The notes below the pieces were generated by a model. The model did not search any database and was not told where the DNA came from. It was given only the letters and a program-made list of their open reading frames with translations. A stretch of 64,000 bases of DNA from Candidatus Nanosynbacter featherlites (GTDB lineage Bacteria; Patescibacteriota; Saccharimonadia; Saccharimonadales; Saccharimonadaceae). Position numbers and translations under genes: made by a program. The stretch is from contig NZ_CP040004.1 in NCBI RefSeq assembly GCF_005697565.1, positions 310,001-374,000 on the forward strand, in the 5' to 3' direction. Below are positions 1-7,237 of this stretch, piece after piece (positions within the stretch are counted from its first letter, which is position 1; every line of letters starts with the position of its first letter).

Positions 1-665
1 GATTTCCAAGTTGGGGCAATGGCGTTCAATACGTCTTTGGCCGAGAGAGCTGGATTGGCGCCCTGAAGTAGTAGGTTGTTGCATCCTGCGGATAATGGGC
101 TGGTGATATTGCCAGGAACGACAAATACGTCACGCCCCTGCTCGAGGGCGTATGCTGCGGTATTGAGCGTACCGCTACGTTCAGCCGCTTCGGTGATGAT
201 GATAGCGTCTGCCAGCCCGCTAACCAGGCGGTTTCTTTGTAGGAAACTCCATTTGCGTATTTTCATGCCGTCGCCGCGCATCCATTCTGACAGGACTGCG
301 CCGCCCTGTTTGATGATGTTTTCTGCTAATCCTCGGTTGCTGCGCGGTGCAATATCTGGGAGCTCTGAGGTGACGACGCCAATGACTGTGCCACCAGCAT
401 TGAGAGCTGCAGTCTGGGCAATGCTATCAACGCCAAGTGCTAGTCCACTGATGATAATCACCCCGGCTTGCGCCAGGTCTGTCGCTAGCCGTTCGGTAAC
501 CTCGCGTCCGTAGTTACTGGGTTTGCGTGTACCGACAATTGCGACTCGAGGAGCGTGGGTGTCTGGGAGCTTTCCCATAAAACATAACCTTTTTGGTGGC
601 TTGGCAATATTGACCAACCTCTTGGTGAAAATATGCTCCTCTGGTAGTACTGTATTGATTTCCAT
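1..665 (-). CDS. dprA: DNA processing protein DprA (3' end cut by window edge)
   Basis: DprA loads RecA on incoming single-stranded DNA during transformation. The visible 221 codons hold the Rossmann-like core: RVAIVGTRKPS near residue 46, then GREVTERLATDLA, SGLALGVDSIAQ, a GGTV segment and VVPGNITSPLSAGCNNLL, all typical of the family. The protein continues past base 1, so the C-terminal part is not seen. The start chosen is the ATG at 665-663; a weak -10 (CAATAA, 672-677 read on the minus strand) lies six bases upstream, matching the leaderless pattern common in this window. It is divergent from the ncRNA starting near 722. Natural competence is an inference from the family. Confidence 0.93.
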   Translation of the reverse strand, partial: MEINTVLPEEHIFTKRLVNIAKPPKRLCFMGKLPDTHAPRVAIVGTRKPSNYGREVTERLATDLAQAGVIIISGLALGVDSIAQTAALNAGGTVIGVVTSELPDIAPRSNRGLAENIIKQGGAVLSEWMRGDGMKIRKWSFLQRNRLVSGLADAIIITEAAERSGTLNTAAYALEQGRDVFVVPGNITSPLSAGCNNLLLQGANPALSAKDVLNAIAPTWK

Positions 666-671
666 AACTTT

Positions 672-715
672 TTATTGCAAAAAGTATTGACACTATGTCA
701 AATCTTTGCTATAAT
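672..715. promoter_or_regulatory. Divergent promoters with overlapping palindromic -35 boxes (dprA / ncRNA)
   Basis: On the plus strand TTGACA (687-692), a 17-base spacer and TATAAT (710-715) make a consensus promoter for the ncRNA. TTGACA is followed by CTA and TGTCAA (696-701), so the same palindrome offers a TTGACA to the minus strand for dprA. The palindrome could also be an operator. Confidence 0.75.
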
Positions 716-721
716 GATACA

Positions 722-1038
722 CGATTGGTTGATCAGCGAGTTCAACCAAATGCACCTTATACCCCCTATTCTAACTATATGTTAGGTTGCGCGCAATGGC
801 ATTAAGTATCTTACCCTCCACTTTTTGCGTTAAACGTTACGCGCATACTAACCCCTTTAACTACCCTTTTGATTAAGGCGACCTCTGTTTCATGGTGAGT
901 ACGCACTGTATTGACGATTCGTCAGGCGCCGGTCTTTTGGAGTTTTGACCGCAGACGCTTTGCCATGACATGGAAGCTCGGGTGGGTTGAAGGGTAACAA
1001 AGCACCAGGTGATGCCCACCCTTACCTGGTGCTTTTTT
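722..1038 (+). ncRNA. Structured non-coding RNA of unknown family, about 317 nt
   Basis: A consensus promoter (TTGACA-17-TATAAT, 687-715) and a strong intrinsic terminator (1000-1038) bracket about 317 bases that hold no credible ORF. Local hairpins are visible: GGTTGA/TCAACC near 726-747, GACG/CGTC near 913-922 and CGGTC/GACCG near 929-951. GGGTGGG (980-986) is complementary to CCCACCC (1015-1021) inside the terminator loop, so a pseudoknot or an alternative fold is possible. I looked for RNase P, tmRNA and SRP RNA core motifs and did not find them. The ends are inferred from promoter and terminator only; a 6S-like or lineage-specific RNA remains possible. This fills the gene-free stretch between dprA and the Fur-family gene. 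Confidence 0.7.
1000..1038. terminator. Intrinsic terminator of the ncRNA (bidirectional with the Fur-family gene)
   Basis: Perfect stem AAGCACCAGGT / ACCTGGTGCTT with a 13-base loop and a T6 run. Read on the minus strand it lies just past the stop of the Fur-family gene. Confidence 0.9.
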
Positions 1039-1047
1039 AGTTGGGAA

Positions 1048-1467
1048 TTATTTTTTATATTGCTTGGTTTGCTGACAATTTTTGCAAATGCCTTCTAGTT
1101 CAAAGTGGTGTTTGACAACGGCAAACTGATGTTTGCGACTGAGATAGCCAACAAGCTGTTCCAATTCTGGTGTTTGGATGGGCTCAGCGTTTTGACAGTG
1201 GATACAGTAGAGATGGTGATGATGTGGGATGAATGGTTCAGCGAGCTCGTAGTAGCTTTTCCAGCCAATAGCAACGGCGCTGACGATGTGTAGCTGATCA
1301 AAGGTAACGAGGGTGCGGTAGACGCTGGCTCGGTCAACGTTTTTGCATTTTTTGGCAATGTCACTAATGGTTAGTGGAACGGCTGATTGTCGCAGTACGT
1401 CAAATACTTGCTGGCGCGGTTTCGTCAGACGCAAGTTGTGCTGTTTGAGCAGTTCGTCTATTGTCAT
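1048..1467 (-). CDS. Fur-family metalloregulator, probably Zur-like
   Basis: A 139-residue Fur-superfamily repressor: N-terminal winged helix (DRASVYRTLVTF near 45-56 is the recognition helix), then metal-binding dimerisation domain with HHHH (82-85), C88xxC91 and C128xxC131, the usual structural zinc cysteines. Whether it senses zinc, iron or peroxide cannot be read from sequence alone; the neighbouring nicotianamine-synthase-like gene and two COG0523 GTPases make zinc the best guess (inference). A minus-strand TATAAT (1477-1482) sits nine bases before the ATG. Three GCAAT/ATTGC half-sites lie in the divergent promoter, suggesting it controls itself and the operon at 1538. Confidence 0.88.
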   Translation of the reverse strand: MTIDELLKQHNLRLTKPRQQVFDVLRQSAVPLTISDIAKKCKNVDRASVYRTLVTFDQLHIVSAVAIGWKSYYELAEPFIPHHHHLYCIHCQNAEPIQTPELEQLVGYLSRKHQFAVVKHHFELEGICKNCQQTKQYKK

Positions 1468-1468
1468 A

Positions 1469-1529
1469 TTGTTGCAATTATATCACTTATTGCGACAAAT
1501 TTGCAATAAATGAGAGTGTTTGGCATTAT
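1469..1529. promoter_or_regulatory. Divergent promoter/operator with shared -35 TTGCAA and three half-sites
   Basis: Half-sites TTGTTGCAAT (1469-1478), ATTGCGACAA (1489-1498) and TTGCAATAA (1501-1509) form inverted repeats, for example TTATTGC-N9-GCAATAA (1487-1509). The palindrome TTGCAA at 1501-1506 can serve as -35 in both directions: 17 bases to CATTAT (1524-1529) on plus and 18 bases to TATAAT (1482-1477) on minus. Repressor bound here would block both genes. The assignment to the Fur-family protein is inference. Confidence 0.65.
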
Positions 1530-1537
1530 GAAACATT

Positions 1538-2305
1538 ATGGATATAGCAATTAAAACAGTGATGAATTTGCATGAGTTTGCGCCATCACCAGATGTGAAC
1601 GCAGCTTTCTCTGGCTTGGTGGCGTCGGTTGTACAGGCGACAGCGTTACCGACCTGGTGCAATGATGAAGTGTGTCGCGAGGTGCAACGCCGTTGTTCCC
1701 TGTCGGAATCAGAGATGGAAATGTATTGGTCGCGGCGAATTGCCAGCTCAGCCCGTCCGCAGCGAGAGCTGGAAACGTTTTGGTATATTGACAATTACCG
1801 CGAGCTAGTGCGGCGTGAAGTTAGCTTGTTGGCCGGGTCGGGTTTGTCTTTGACTGACAGTAGCCGCGCGGCGATGATTGGCAGCGGTCCCCTGCCTTTG
1901 ACCGCTTGGTGCTTGTGGCATCAGACAGACGCGGCGGTTGATTTGGTGGACGTGGCGCCGGCTGCTTTGGTACAGTCGCGCGAACTGGCACGGGCGATTG
2001 CTTGGCCGGTTGGTGAGTGCTTGGTGGCGGACGGAGCGGCGGTGGCTTTGCCGGATAGTGCTTACGACGTGATTTATGTGGCTGGGCTGGCGGGCGATTC
2101 GGTTGAAGCCAAACAACAAATTATTGATAATATTTTGCCAGCGCTCCGGCCTGGCGGGCGGATCATTGTGCGCGGCGCCCACGGCGCGAAAACGTTGTTA
2201 TACCCAGCGTTTGACCCGAATGGCTTGCGGCGCTTGCAGCTGCTGATCGAGTATAACCCTGACGACGATATTATTAACTCAGTATATGTGTACAAGAAAG
2301 GTTAA
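1538..2305 (+). CDS. Nicotianamine synthase-like (metallophore) enzyme
   Basis: 255 residues resembling the nicotianamine synthase / CntL family, which transfers aminobutyrate units from S-adenosylmethionine to build metal chelators. Visible family features are FWYIDNY (81-87) followed by E94, the Rossmann SAM-binding stretch IGSGPLPLT (114-122), VDLVDVAP, a YDVIYVAGL strand, an LRPGGRIIVRGAHG segment and the C-terminal NPDDDIINSVYVYKK, close to plant NAS endings. Length is near bacterial CntL and shorter than plant NAS. The product (nicotianamine, an opine precursor or other) cannot be told; no CntK or CntM homologue or ABC importer is in the window. It starts at ATG 1538 with a likely leaderless mRNA and is followed two bases later by the GTPase gene, so they form an operon. 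Confidence 0.8.
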   Translation: MDIAIKTVMNLHEFAPSPDVNAAFSGLVASVVQATALPTWCNDEVCREVQRRCSLSESEMEMYWSRRIASSARPQRELETFWYIDNYRELVRREVSLLAGSGLSLTDSSRAAMIGSGPLPLTAWCLWHQTDAAVDLVDVAPAALVQSRELARAIAWPVGECLVADGAAVALPDSAYDVIYVAGLAGDSVEAKQQIIDNILPALRPGGRIIVRGAHGAKTLLYPAFDPNGLRRLQLLIEYNPDDDIINSVYVYKKG

Positions 2306-2307
2306 TT

Positions 2308-3207
2308 ATGAACGATACAATTGCATTATATCTGGTGAATGGCGCGCTGGGTGCTGGCAAAACGACGCTGGTTGATTTTTTGGTGCAGCAACCGGAGTTT
2401 GCTGGCGCGCGAGTGGTTGAAAATGAGTTTGCGTCGGAAAGTATTGACAGCTGTACATTAGCGCAACGCGTTGATGAACTAGCGACAATTGCTGGCGAGT
2501 GTATCTGTTGCAGTAGCGGCCAAGAGTTGATTGATATTTTGCACAATTTTGCAATAAGCGGAAAAGCACCGGTTATCATTGAGTCAACTGGCGTCGCTAA
2601 CACTCTGCGGGTGGTCGAGAAATTGCTGGCTGGCGATATCTTTGAGCAGTATGATTTGAAGCAGTCGTTGTATGTTGTGGATGGAGCTGAAGCCAGGGCT
2701 GACGGTTTGGCGAAGGCGTTGCTGGCGGAAGCTCAGGCAGCGGATACGGTACTAATCAGCAAGCTGGATTTGCTGACTGAAAATGATCGCCAGCAGCTAA
2801 TTGAAACATTGTTGCAACAAGGGCTGACGAAGGTTGTGATGATGGACCACGGTAAGTTTGACTTGGCGCAGCTTGCTAGCGAGTCGCGTATTTTGGATTA
2901 TTTGCTACTGCACGAGCCTGCGGAAAACGCGGCTGAGGATGCTTTAAATTATAGCGTGGTTGATGTGGCTGAGTTGGCTATTAGCGCTGAGAAGATTGAG
3001 AAGATCTGGGCTAGTTTGCGAGATAAATATGCTTTGCGGCGCATGAAAGGCGCAGTTGTTGAGGGTGACGAGATATTTCACATCGAAGCAACGCCACAGC
3101 AAATACGGGTCACGCGCGGTGCCGCTGACGAGCCATTAAAACTTGTTGTCATTGGCGAACGGGCGCGTGAGATTACTAGCGCAGTAATTATGAAGGAGTT
3201 GGGATGA
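2308..3207 (+). CDS. COG0523 (CobW/ZNG-type) GTPase, putative zinc metallochaperone
   Basis: A G3E-family GTPase of 299 residues: Walker A GALGAGKTT (12-20), the COG0523 metal-binding CxCC in GECICC (63-68), Walker B region VIIESTG, the guanine-specificity segment SKLD in place of NKxD, and a C-terminal CobW_C-like domain with a LRRMKGAV core. Members deliver zinc or cobalt to client proteins. Its position directly after the nicotianamine-synthase-like gene and under a probable Zur operator argues for a zinc role (inference). It overlaps the next start by ATGA. A paralogue lies at 5521-6492. Confidence 0.88.
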   Translation: MNDTIALYLVNGALGAGKTTLVDFLVQQPEFAGARVVENEFASESIDSCTLAQRVDELATIAGECICCSSGQELIDILHNFAISGKAPVIIESTGVANTLRVVEKLLAGDIFEQYDLKQSLYVVDGAEARADGLAKALLAEAQAADTVLISKLDLLTENDRQQLIETLLQQGLTKVVMMDHGKFDLAQLASESRILDYLLLHEPAENAAEDALNYSVVDVAELAISAEKIEKIWASLRDKYALRRMKGAVVEGDEIFHIEATPQQIRVTRGAADEPLKLVVIGERAREITSAVIMKELG

Positions 3208-3749
3208 TGGAAGGTACGAATAATGCGAGAGCGGCGGTTGATAAGCTGCTTGATATGTATGATGAGTATACGGCTTTGACAGTCAAGATTGCTGCTGCGG
3301 AGCGCCGTTTGGCATTGGCGAAATTGAAGAATAGCAGTGGCGAACAGATACGGATAGAGCTGGACGACTTACGGCATAGCCAGCAGCAACTGTCTGATAA
3401 TATGACGTTTGATACGCCACTAGTTTGGGTGATGTACAAGTTCGAGGCCTACCAGGATGAGGCGCAGCCGATTCAAACCATGCACGATTTTCGCTTACAC
3501 TGCTCGAAGCCCGGCTATATTTGCACCAAGCGCTTCACATTTTTAAATGCACACTTGTGCAATAATGGGCAATGTCCCCTGATGGATGACGAACGATATC
3601 CCGACAAAATGTTACTTAGTGAGATTTTTCCGCTCCTTGGCGAAATTGAACAAGATGAAGCTTTCTTGTTCAGTTGGCGCGCGCATGAGTACTATCAGGA
3701 GGCTGGAATTGTTAAAAAATGGCAGGACTATGTGGACCGTAGAGGATAA
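3204..3749 (+). CDS. Uncharacterised protein with a four-cysteine cluster
   Basis: I do not recognise the family. The first 65 residues look alpha-helical and charged, possibly coiled coil. The middle carries C100, C107, C119 and C124 in a stretch that could bind a metal; the C-terminal third is acidic with aromatic residues. Translation is coupled to the GTPase gene through an ATGA overlap; AAGGAG (3193-3198) serves either ATG 3204 or ATG 3207. Membership in the metal operon suggests a client or partner of the GTPase, but nothing in the sequence proves it. Confidence 0.75.
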   Translation: MMEGTNNARAAVDKLLDMYDEYTALTVKIAAAERRLALAKLKNSSGEQIRIELDDLRHSQQQLSDNMTFDTPLVWVMYKFEAYQDEAQPIQTMHDFRLHCSKPGYICTKRFTFLNAHLCNNGQCPLMDDERYPDKMLLSEIFPLLGEIEQDEAFLFSWRAHEYYQEAGIVKKWQDYVDRRG

Positions 3750-3813
3750 CCTTTTACCTGCTGGTTGAGGTAAGCGTAAGATTGCGCTCATAGATATGCT
3801 ATACTAAAGCAAT

Positions 3814-4887
3814 ATGAAACATCTCTGGCATTCACATCATCCATTTCGAATTTTTTGGTTTTCAGCACTATTGACATTGATTTTGGGCAGCTTGACGTTC
3901 ATGCACTTGGGTCTTGGCGGCCTCTGGTTATTTGCTATTTTGGTGGTGTTGGAAGTTACGTTTAGCTTTGACAACGCGGTGATTAACAGCAAAGTGTTGG
4001 CTGGCATGAGCTCGACATGGCAAAAAGTATTTTTGACGGTCGGCATCTTTGTGGCAGTGTTTGTGGTGCGGTTTATTTTGCCAATTTTCATCGTTATGGT
4101 GGCGAGTGGTCATGGTTTCACCGAGGTGGTTGACTTGGCTATCAATAAGCCAGCCGAGTATGGTCACATCTTGCATGAGGCATCGCCGATGATTGATGCG
4201 TTTGGTGGGGCGTTTTTGATCATGATTGGGTTAAGTTATTTCATCGACTACAACAAGCGTATCCACTGGGTCAGTCATGTTGAGCCGTGGCTAGCTAAGG
4301 CTGGACGGTTTGAGAATTTCAAAGTATGTCTGATGTTGGCGGTGGCGACGATTTTGTATTTCACGGTGGAGCCAGCACACCAATCGCTTATTTTGATCTC
4401 ATCTATTCTGGGGATTATGCTGCACATCGGGCTGGAATTGTTTGGCTCATTCTTTCACGAGGATGATGCCAAGGCCATTAAAATCAAGACTGGTTGGGCA
4501 GCATTTGCAAGCTTGCTGTATCTTGAGGTTCTGGATGCTAGCTTTAGTTTCGACGGCGTCATCGGTGCCTTTGCTATCACTAGTAGTGTCCTGTTGATTG
4601 TTGCTGGACTGGCGTCTGGAGCTATTTGGGTGCGGTCATTGACGGTGTATCTGTTGCGTACAGGCGTACTCAGTAAATATAAGTATCTGGAAAATGGCGC
4701 ACACTGGGCAATTACGGCACTGGGCATGATGATGATTGCTAAGCTGTTTCATCTGGAGCTGCCGGAGTGGGCGACGGGCGGCTTGGGGTTGTTGTTTGTG
4801 AGCCTGGCGGTTGGTAGTAGTGTTCTGGAAGCACGGGCCATCAAGCTGCGAGAAACGGCAGCAAAAATCAAGCGCCGAAAACGATAA
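3814..4887 (+). CDS. TerC/DUF475 family integral membrane protein
   Basis: 357 residues with about nine hydrophobic segments. Two internal repeats carry the family motif: TFSFDNAV (49-56) and SFSFDGVIGAFAIT (about 249-262), whose acidic residues lie in membrane helices. TerC relatives export manganese or help load metals on exported enzymes in other bacteria, so a metal-transport role is plausible here beside the metal operon. An extended -10 (TGC TATACT, 3797-3805) ends eight bases before the ATG, pointing to a separate, leaderless transcript. The tail is strongly basic. Confidence 0.85.
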   Translation: MKHLWHSHHPFRIFWFSALLTLILGSLTFMHLGLGGLWLFAILVVLEVTFSFDNAVINSKVLAGMSSTWQKVFLTVGIFVAVFVVRFILPIFIVMVASGHGFTEVVDLAINKPAEYGHILHEASPMIDAFGGAFLIMIGLSYFIDYNKRIHWVSHVEPWLAKAGRFENFKVCLMLAVATILYFTVEPAHQSLILISSILGIMLHIGLELFGSFFHEDDAKAIKIKTGWAAFASLLYLEVLDASFSFDGVIGAFAITSSVLLIVAGLASGAIWVRSLTVYLLRTGVLSKYKYLENGAHWAITALGMMMIAKLFHLELPEWATGGLGLLFVSLAVGSSVLEARAIKLRETAAKIKRRKR

Positions 4888-4909
4888 GCGTTTTGCAACG
4901 TTGTTGCAG

Positions 4910-5476
4910 TTAGAGCTTAATGCTCAGCGGCTCAATGGTGCCGTTGAGAAATGCCTCGGTCAGTTTGATTGATTCAGGGATTGTCCAATCGCGGAGAATT
5001 GTTCGTTCGTCGGCGTTGAACTTGCTGAGGACGAAATCGACATCGCCAATTTGCCGGCGTAGTAGATTGTCGGTGCCGATGCGAATATGCCAGAAGTCAC
5101 TACCAATATGTCGATGCAGTGACTTGAGGCCATTGTTGCCAGCACTTTCACCGCCCTTGCGGACACGAATTTTACCAAAATCAAGCGCCGTATCGTCATG
5201 AATAATCAGGAGATCATCAAGCGTCAGCTTATAAAAATCCATGAGCGCTCGCGCCGCAATGCCAACCTCGTTGTAGTAGGTAGTTGGCTTGACGAGTAGG
5301 ACGTTGCCCGGCGCTTTGGGGTGACTGATTTCGGCAATGTCGGCAAAGAATTTAGGCTTATTGCTAAACTGTGCATCTTGCTCCGCCGCCAACTGGTCAA
5401 TTACCAAAAAGCCAGCATTGTGCCGGGTGTAGGTGTATTTATCGCCAGGATTGCCGAGGGCGAGGATGATTTTCAT
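4910..5476 (-). CDS. pth: Peptidyl-tRNA hydrolase
   Basis: 188 residues, full length for bacterial Pth, which frees tRNA from stalled peptidyl-tRNA. Visible are LALGNPG (5-11), TRHNAGF with the catalytic histidine (19), the TYYNEVG loop, the IIHDDTALDFGKIRVRKGG active-site strand and NNGLKSL. The minus-strand TATACT (5483-5488) is six bases from the ATG, so the transcript is probably leaderless. It is divergent from the second GTPase gene; the two promoters lie back to back in 44 bases. Confidence 0.96.
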   Translation of the reverse strand: MKIILALGNPGDKYTYTRHNAGFLVIDQLAAEQDAQFSNKPKFFADIAEISHPKAPGNVLLVKPTTYYNEVGIAARALMDFYKLTLDDLLIIHDDTALDFGKIRVRKGGESAGNNGLKSLHRHIGSDFWHIRIGTDNLLRRQIGDVDFVLSKFNADERTILRDWTIPESIKLTEAFLNGTIEPLSIKL

Positions 5477-5520
5477 ATCTTCAGTATATCACCTCGGACG
5501 CGATGGCGTATAATAGATAT

Positions 5521-6492
5521 ATGGCAAAGCGCGATGATGATTTGGAATTTAGTATCAATGCAGCATTTGACGAAGCACGGACGATTGTTGATAAAGTACC
5601 GCTATATTTGGTGAATGGGTCGCTGGGTGCTGGTAAAACCAGCGTACTTGAATTCTTATTGCGACAAAGTGACTTTACGGGCGCACGAGTGATTGAAAAT
5701 GAATATGCCAACGAAAATGTCGATGGCTACCGACTGGAGGGGCTGGCAGACATGGTGACGACCCTGGCTGGCGACTGTGTTTGTTGCGGCTCGGAGGATG
5801 CGCTGACCAAGATGCTGATGGATTTTAGTCGCTATTCCCCTGCACCAGTGTTCATTGAGGCGACGGGGGTGGCGCGGACGATGAATTTGGTGGAGCGATT
5901 GATCAGCGCCAAGATGTTTGCCAAGTACGAGCTGATGCAGAGTTTTTACGTGATCGACGCGCATGAGATTTTATGCGGTGTTGAGCCAGCGCATGAAATT
6001 GAGCTACAAGCCGCAGATGTGATTTTGGTGACCAAGGAAGATTTATTGAAGGGTAATGAACGAGCTGAATACGAGGCCAAACGCCGCGCCCTGCCCTACG
6101 CCAAGGTGCTGAGCGCCCCGTACGGCCAGTTTGATCTCAGTAAAATAACCACGCCGTCGGGACTGTTGGCGTTTTTTGACCAGTATGATGGCGAGTTGGC
6201 GGTGCCGGACAATCCGACGTACAGTGTGATTGATTTGTCGACCACTACTGTTGGTGAAGCGGTGTTTGAGAAACTATGGCCAGAGTTGTTTGCGGCATAT
6301 GGTCTCAGGCGTCTGAAGGGTTGTTTTGTGAACGACCGCGGTGAGCGGCGGCACATTGAAGCGACGCAGTGTCAGATTGAGATTCGTCATGCACGCTCAG
6401 ACGAGGCAGTAAAAATTGTGCTGATCGGTGAGCGAGCAGATGAAATTACGCGTGATATTTTGCAAGCACAAATCCTCATGTATGGTGGATGA
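5521..6492 (+). CDS. Second COG0523 (CobW-type) GTPase
   Basis: 323 residues, paralogous to the protein at 2308-3207. Walker A is GSLGAGKTS (33-41), the metal site is DCVCC (85-89), then FIEATGVART and TKED in the G4 position, with a C-terminal CobW_C-like part (LRRLKGCF). It has an extra 27-residue N-terminal segment. I chose ATG 5521 rather than the in-frame ATG at 5503 because TATAAT (5509-5514) overlaps the latter and lies six bases before 5521. Likely a metal chaperone with a different client. It ends one base before the convergent stop of the next gene. Confidence 0.87.
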   Translation: MAKRDDDLEFSINAAFDEARTIVDKVPLYLVNGSLGAGKTSVLEFLLRQSDFTGARVIENEYANENVDGYRLEGLADMVTTLAGDCVCCGSEDALTKMLMDFSRYSPAPVFIEATGVARTMNLVERLISAKMFAKYELMQSFYVIDAHEILCGVEPAHEIELQAADVILVTKEDLLKGNERAEYEAKRRALPYAKVLSAPYGQFDLSKITTPSGLLAFFDQYDGELAVPDNPTYSVIDLSTTTVGEAVFEKLWPELFAAYGLRRLKGCFVNDRGERRHIEATQCQIEIRHARSDEAVKIVLIGERADEITRDILQAQILMYGG

Positions 6493-7143
6493 TCAGCTTT
6501 TTCCTGCGGTGTCTGGGCTATCGACAGTGATAGTGTCGTGAAATTCTCCCTCTGGTCTATGAGTTTCACCAGGCTTCACAGTAAGAGTAAAACCTTCCTG
6601 TAGTTCGGGAAATGGTCCAAGTAGTCCGCGGGCTGCAACCTCTCCAACTGCTCGCATGAAGCTCTCGACAGCTTGTTTTCGCTCAGCTAGTTCTACTGGA
6701 TTTTCATCTGCTACTCCTGGTATCTCAACACCAGTAATAACTTCACTAAAGTTGGGGTACTTGGTGTCACCCGGTTCTGCTGTAACAGACATGCTTGCAC
6801 TTGTGCAACCGGTAGCTTCGGACATGTCAAAGATGGATGATTTTTTACCAGCACGGTCAAGTAGTGGCTGGTGGTTACCAGTGTCTCCAGCAAGGAGAGT
6901 AACTCCTACTATAGTCTCCTCACTCGTCGCGTTTTTGTCATCTTGCGGTAATACTTGGATGTCACCGACTGAGCCAATACGCATGGAATATTCGGTTGCC
7001 TTTTCGCTAAAGAAAGGTTTAACGTTGATCCTAAAAGTAGTTTTCTTAGGGTCTATGGTATCAATGGGTAGCGTTTGGTCGGGGCGCGCAATGACACGAG
7101 AGGCCTCCTGGTCAGAGTGTGTAGAGTTTGTCAAGTTTTCCAT
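6493..7143 (-). CDS. Uncharacterised soluble protein
   Basis: 216 residues, no signal peptide, no membrane segment, no motif I recognise; acidic and rich in T, E and P, with a likely beta-rich middle (repeated T/V strands). The start is set at ATG 7143: TATAAT with TTTACA 17 bases upstream and an extended TG lies nine bases before it, whereas the upstream ATG at 7164 would overlap that promoter. It is monocistronic and convergent with the second GTPase gene. Confidence 0.6.
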   Translation of the reverse strand: MENLTNSTHSDQEASRVIARPDQTLPIDTIDPKKTTFRINVKPFFSEKATEYSMRIGSVGDIQVLPQDDKNATSEETIVGVTLLAGDTGNHQPLLDRAGKKSSIFDMSEATGCTSASMSVTAEPGDTKYPNFSEVITGVEIPGVADENPVELAERKQAVESFMRAVGEVAARGLLGPFPELQEGFTLTVKPGETHRPEGEFHDTITVDSPDTAGKS

Positions 7144-7237
7144 ATGCGTTGTATTATACCACATCAGCTGATATTTGTAAATAGTGTATTGACATGAAAA
7201 TAGCCCACCCAGAAAGGCTCAAGCCGAGGCGTGAAAC

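Noticed and set aside
76..513. Plus-strand ORF opposite dprA
   Set aside because: Antisense of a clear dprA frame; no ribosome site and no family resemblance.
722..1038. RNase P, tmRNA or SRP RNA for the ncRNA
   Set aside because: The core motifs of these RNAs (RNase P P4, tmRNA tag and tRNA-like ends, SRP GGAA tetraloop region) are not visible.
4893..4908. Inverted repeat TGCAAC-GTT-GTTGCA between the TerC gene and pth as a terminator
   Set aside because: Short stem without a T run; recorded only as a weak palindrome that may be chance.
5503..5520. Upstream ATG for the second GTPase
   Set aside because: It overlaps the TATAAT -10; the ATG at 5521 lies at the normal distance.
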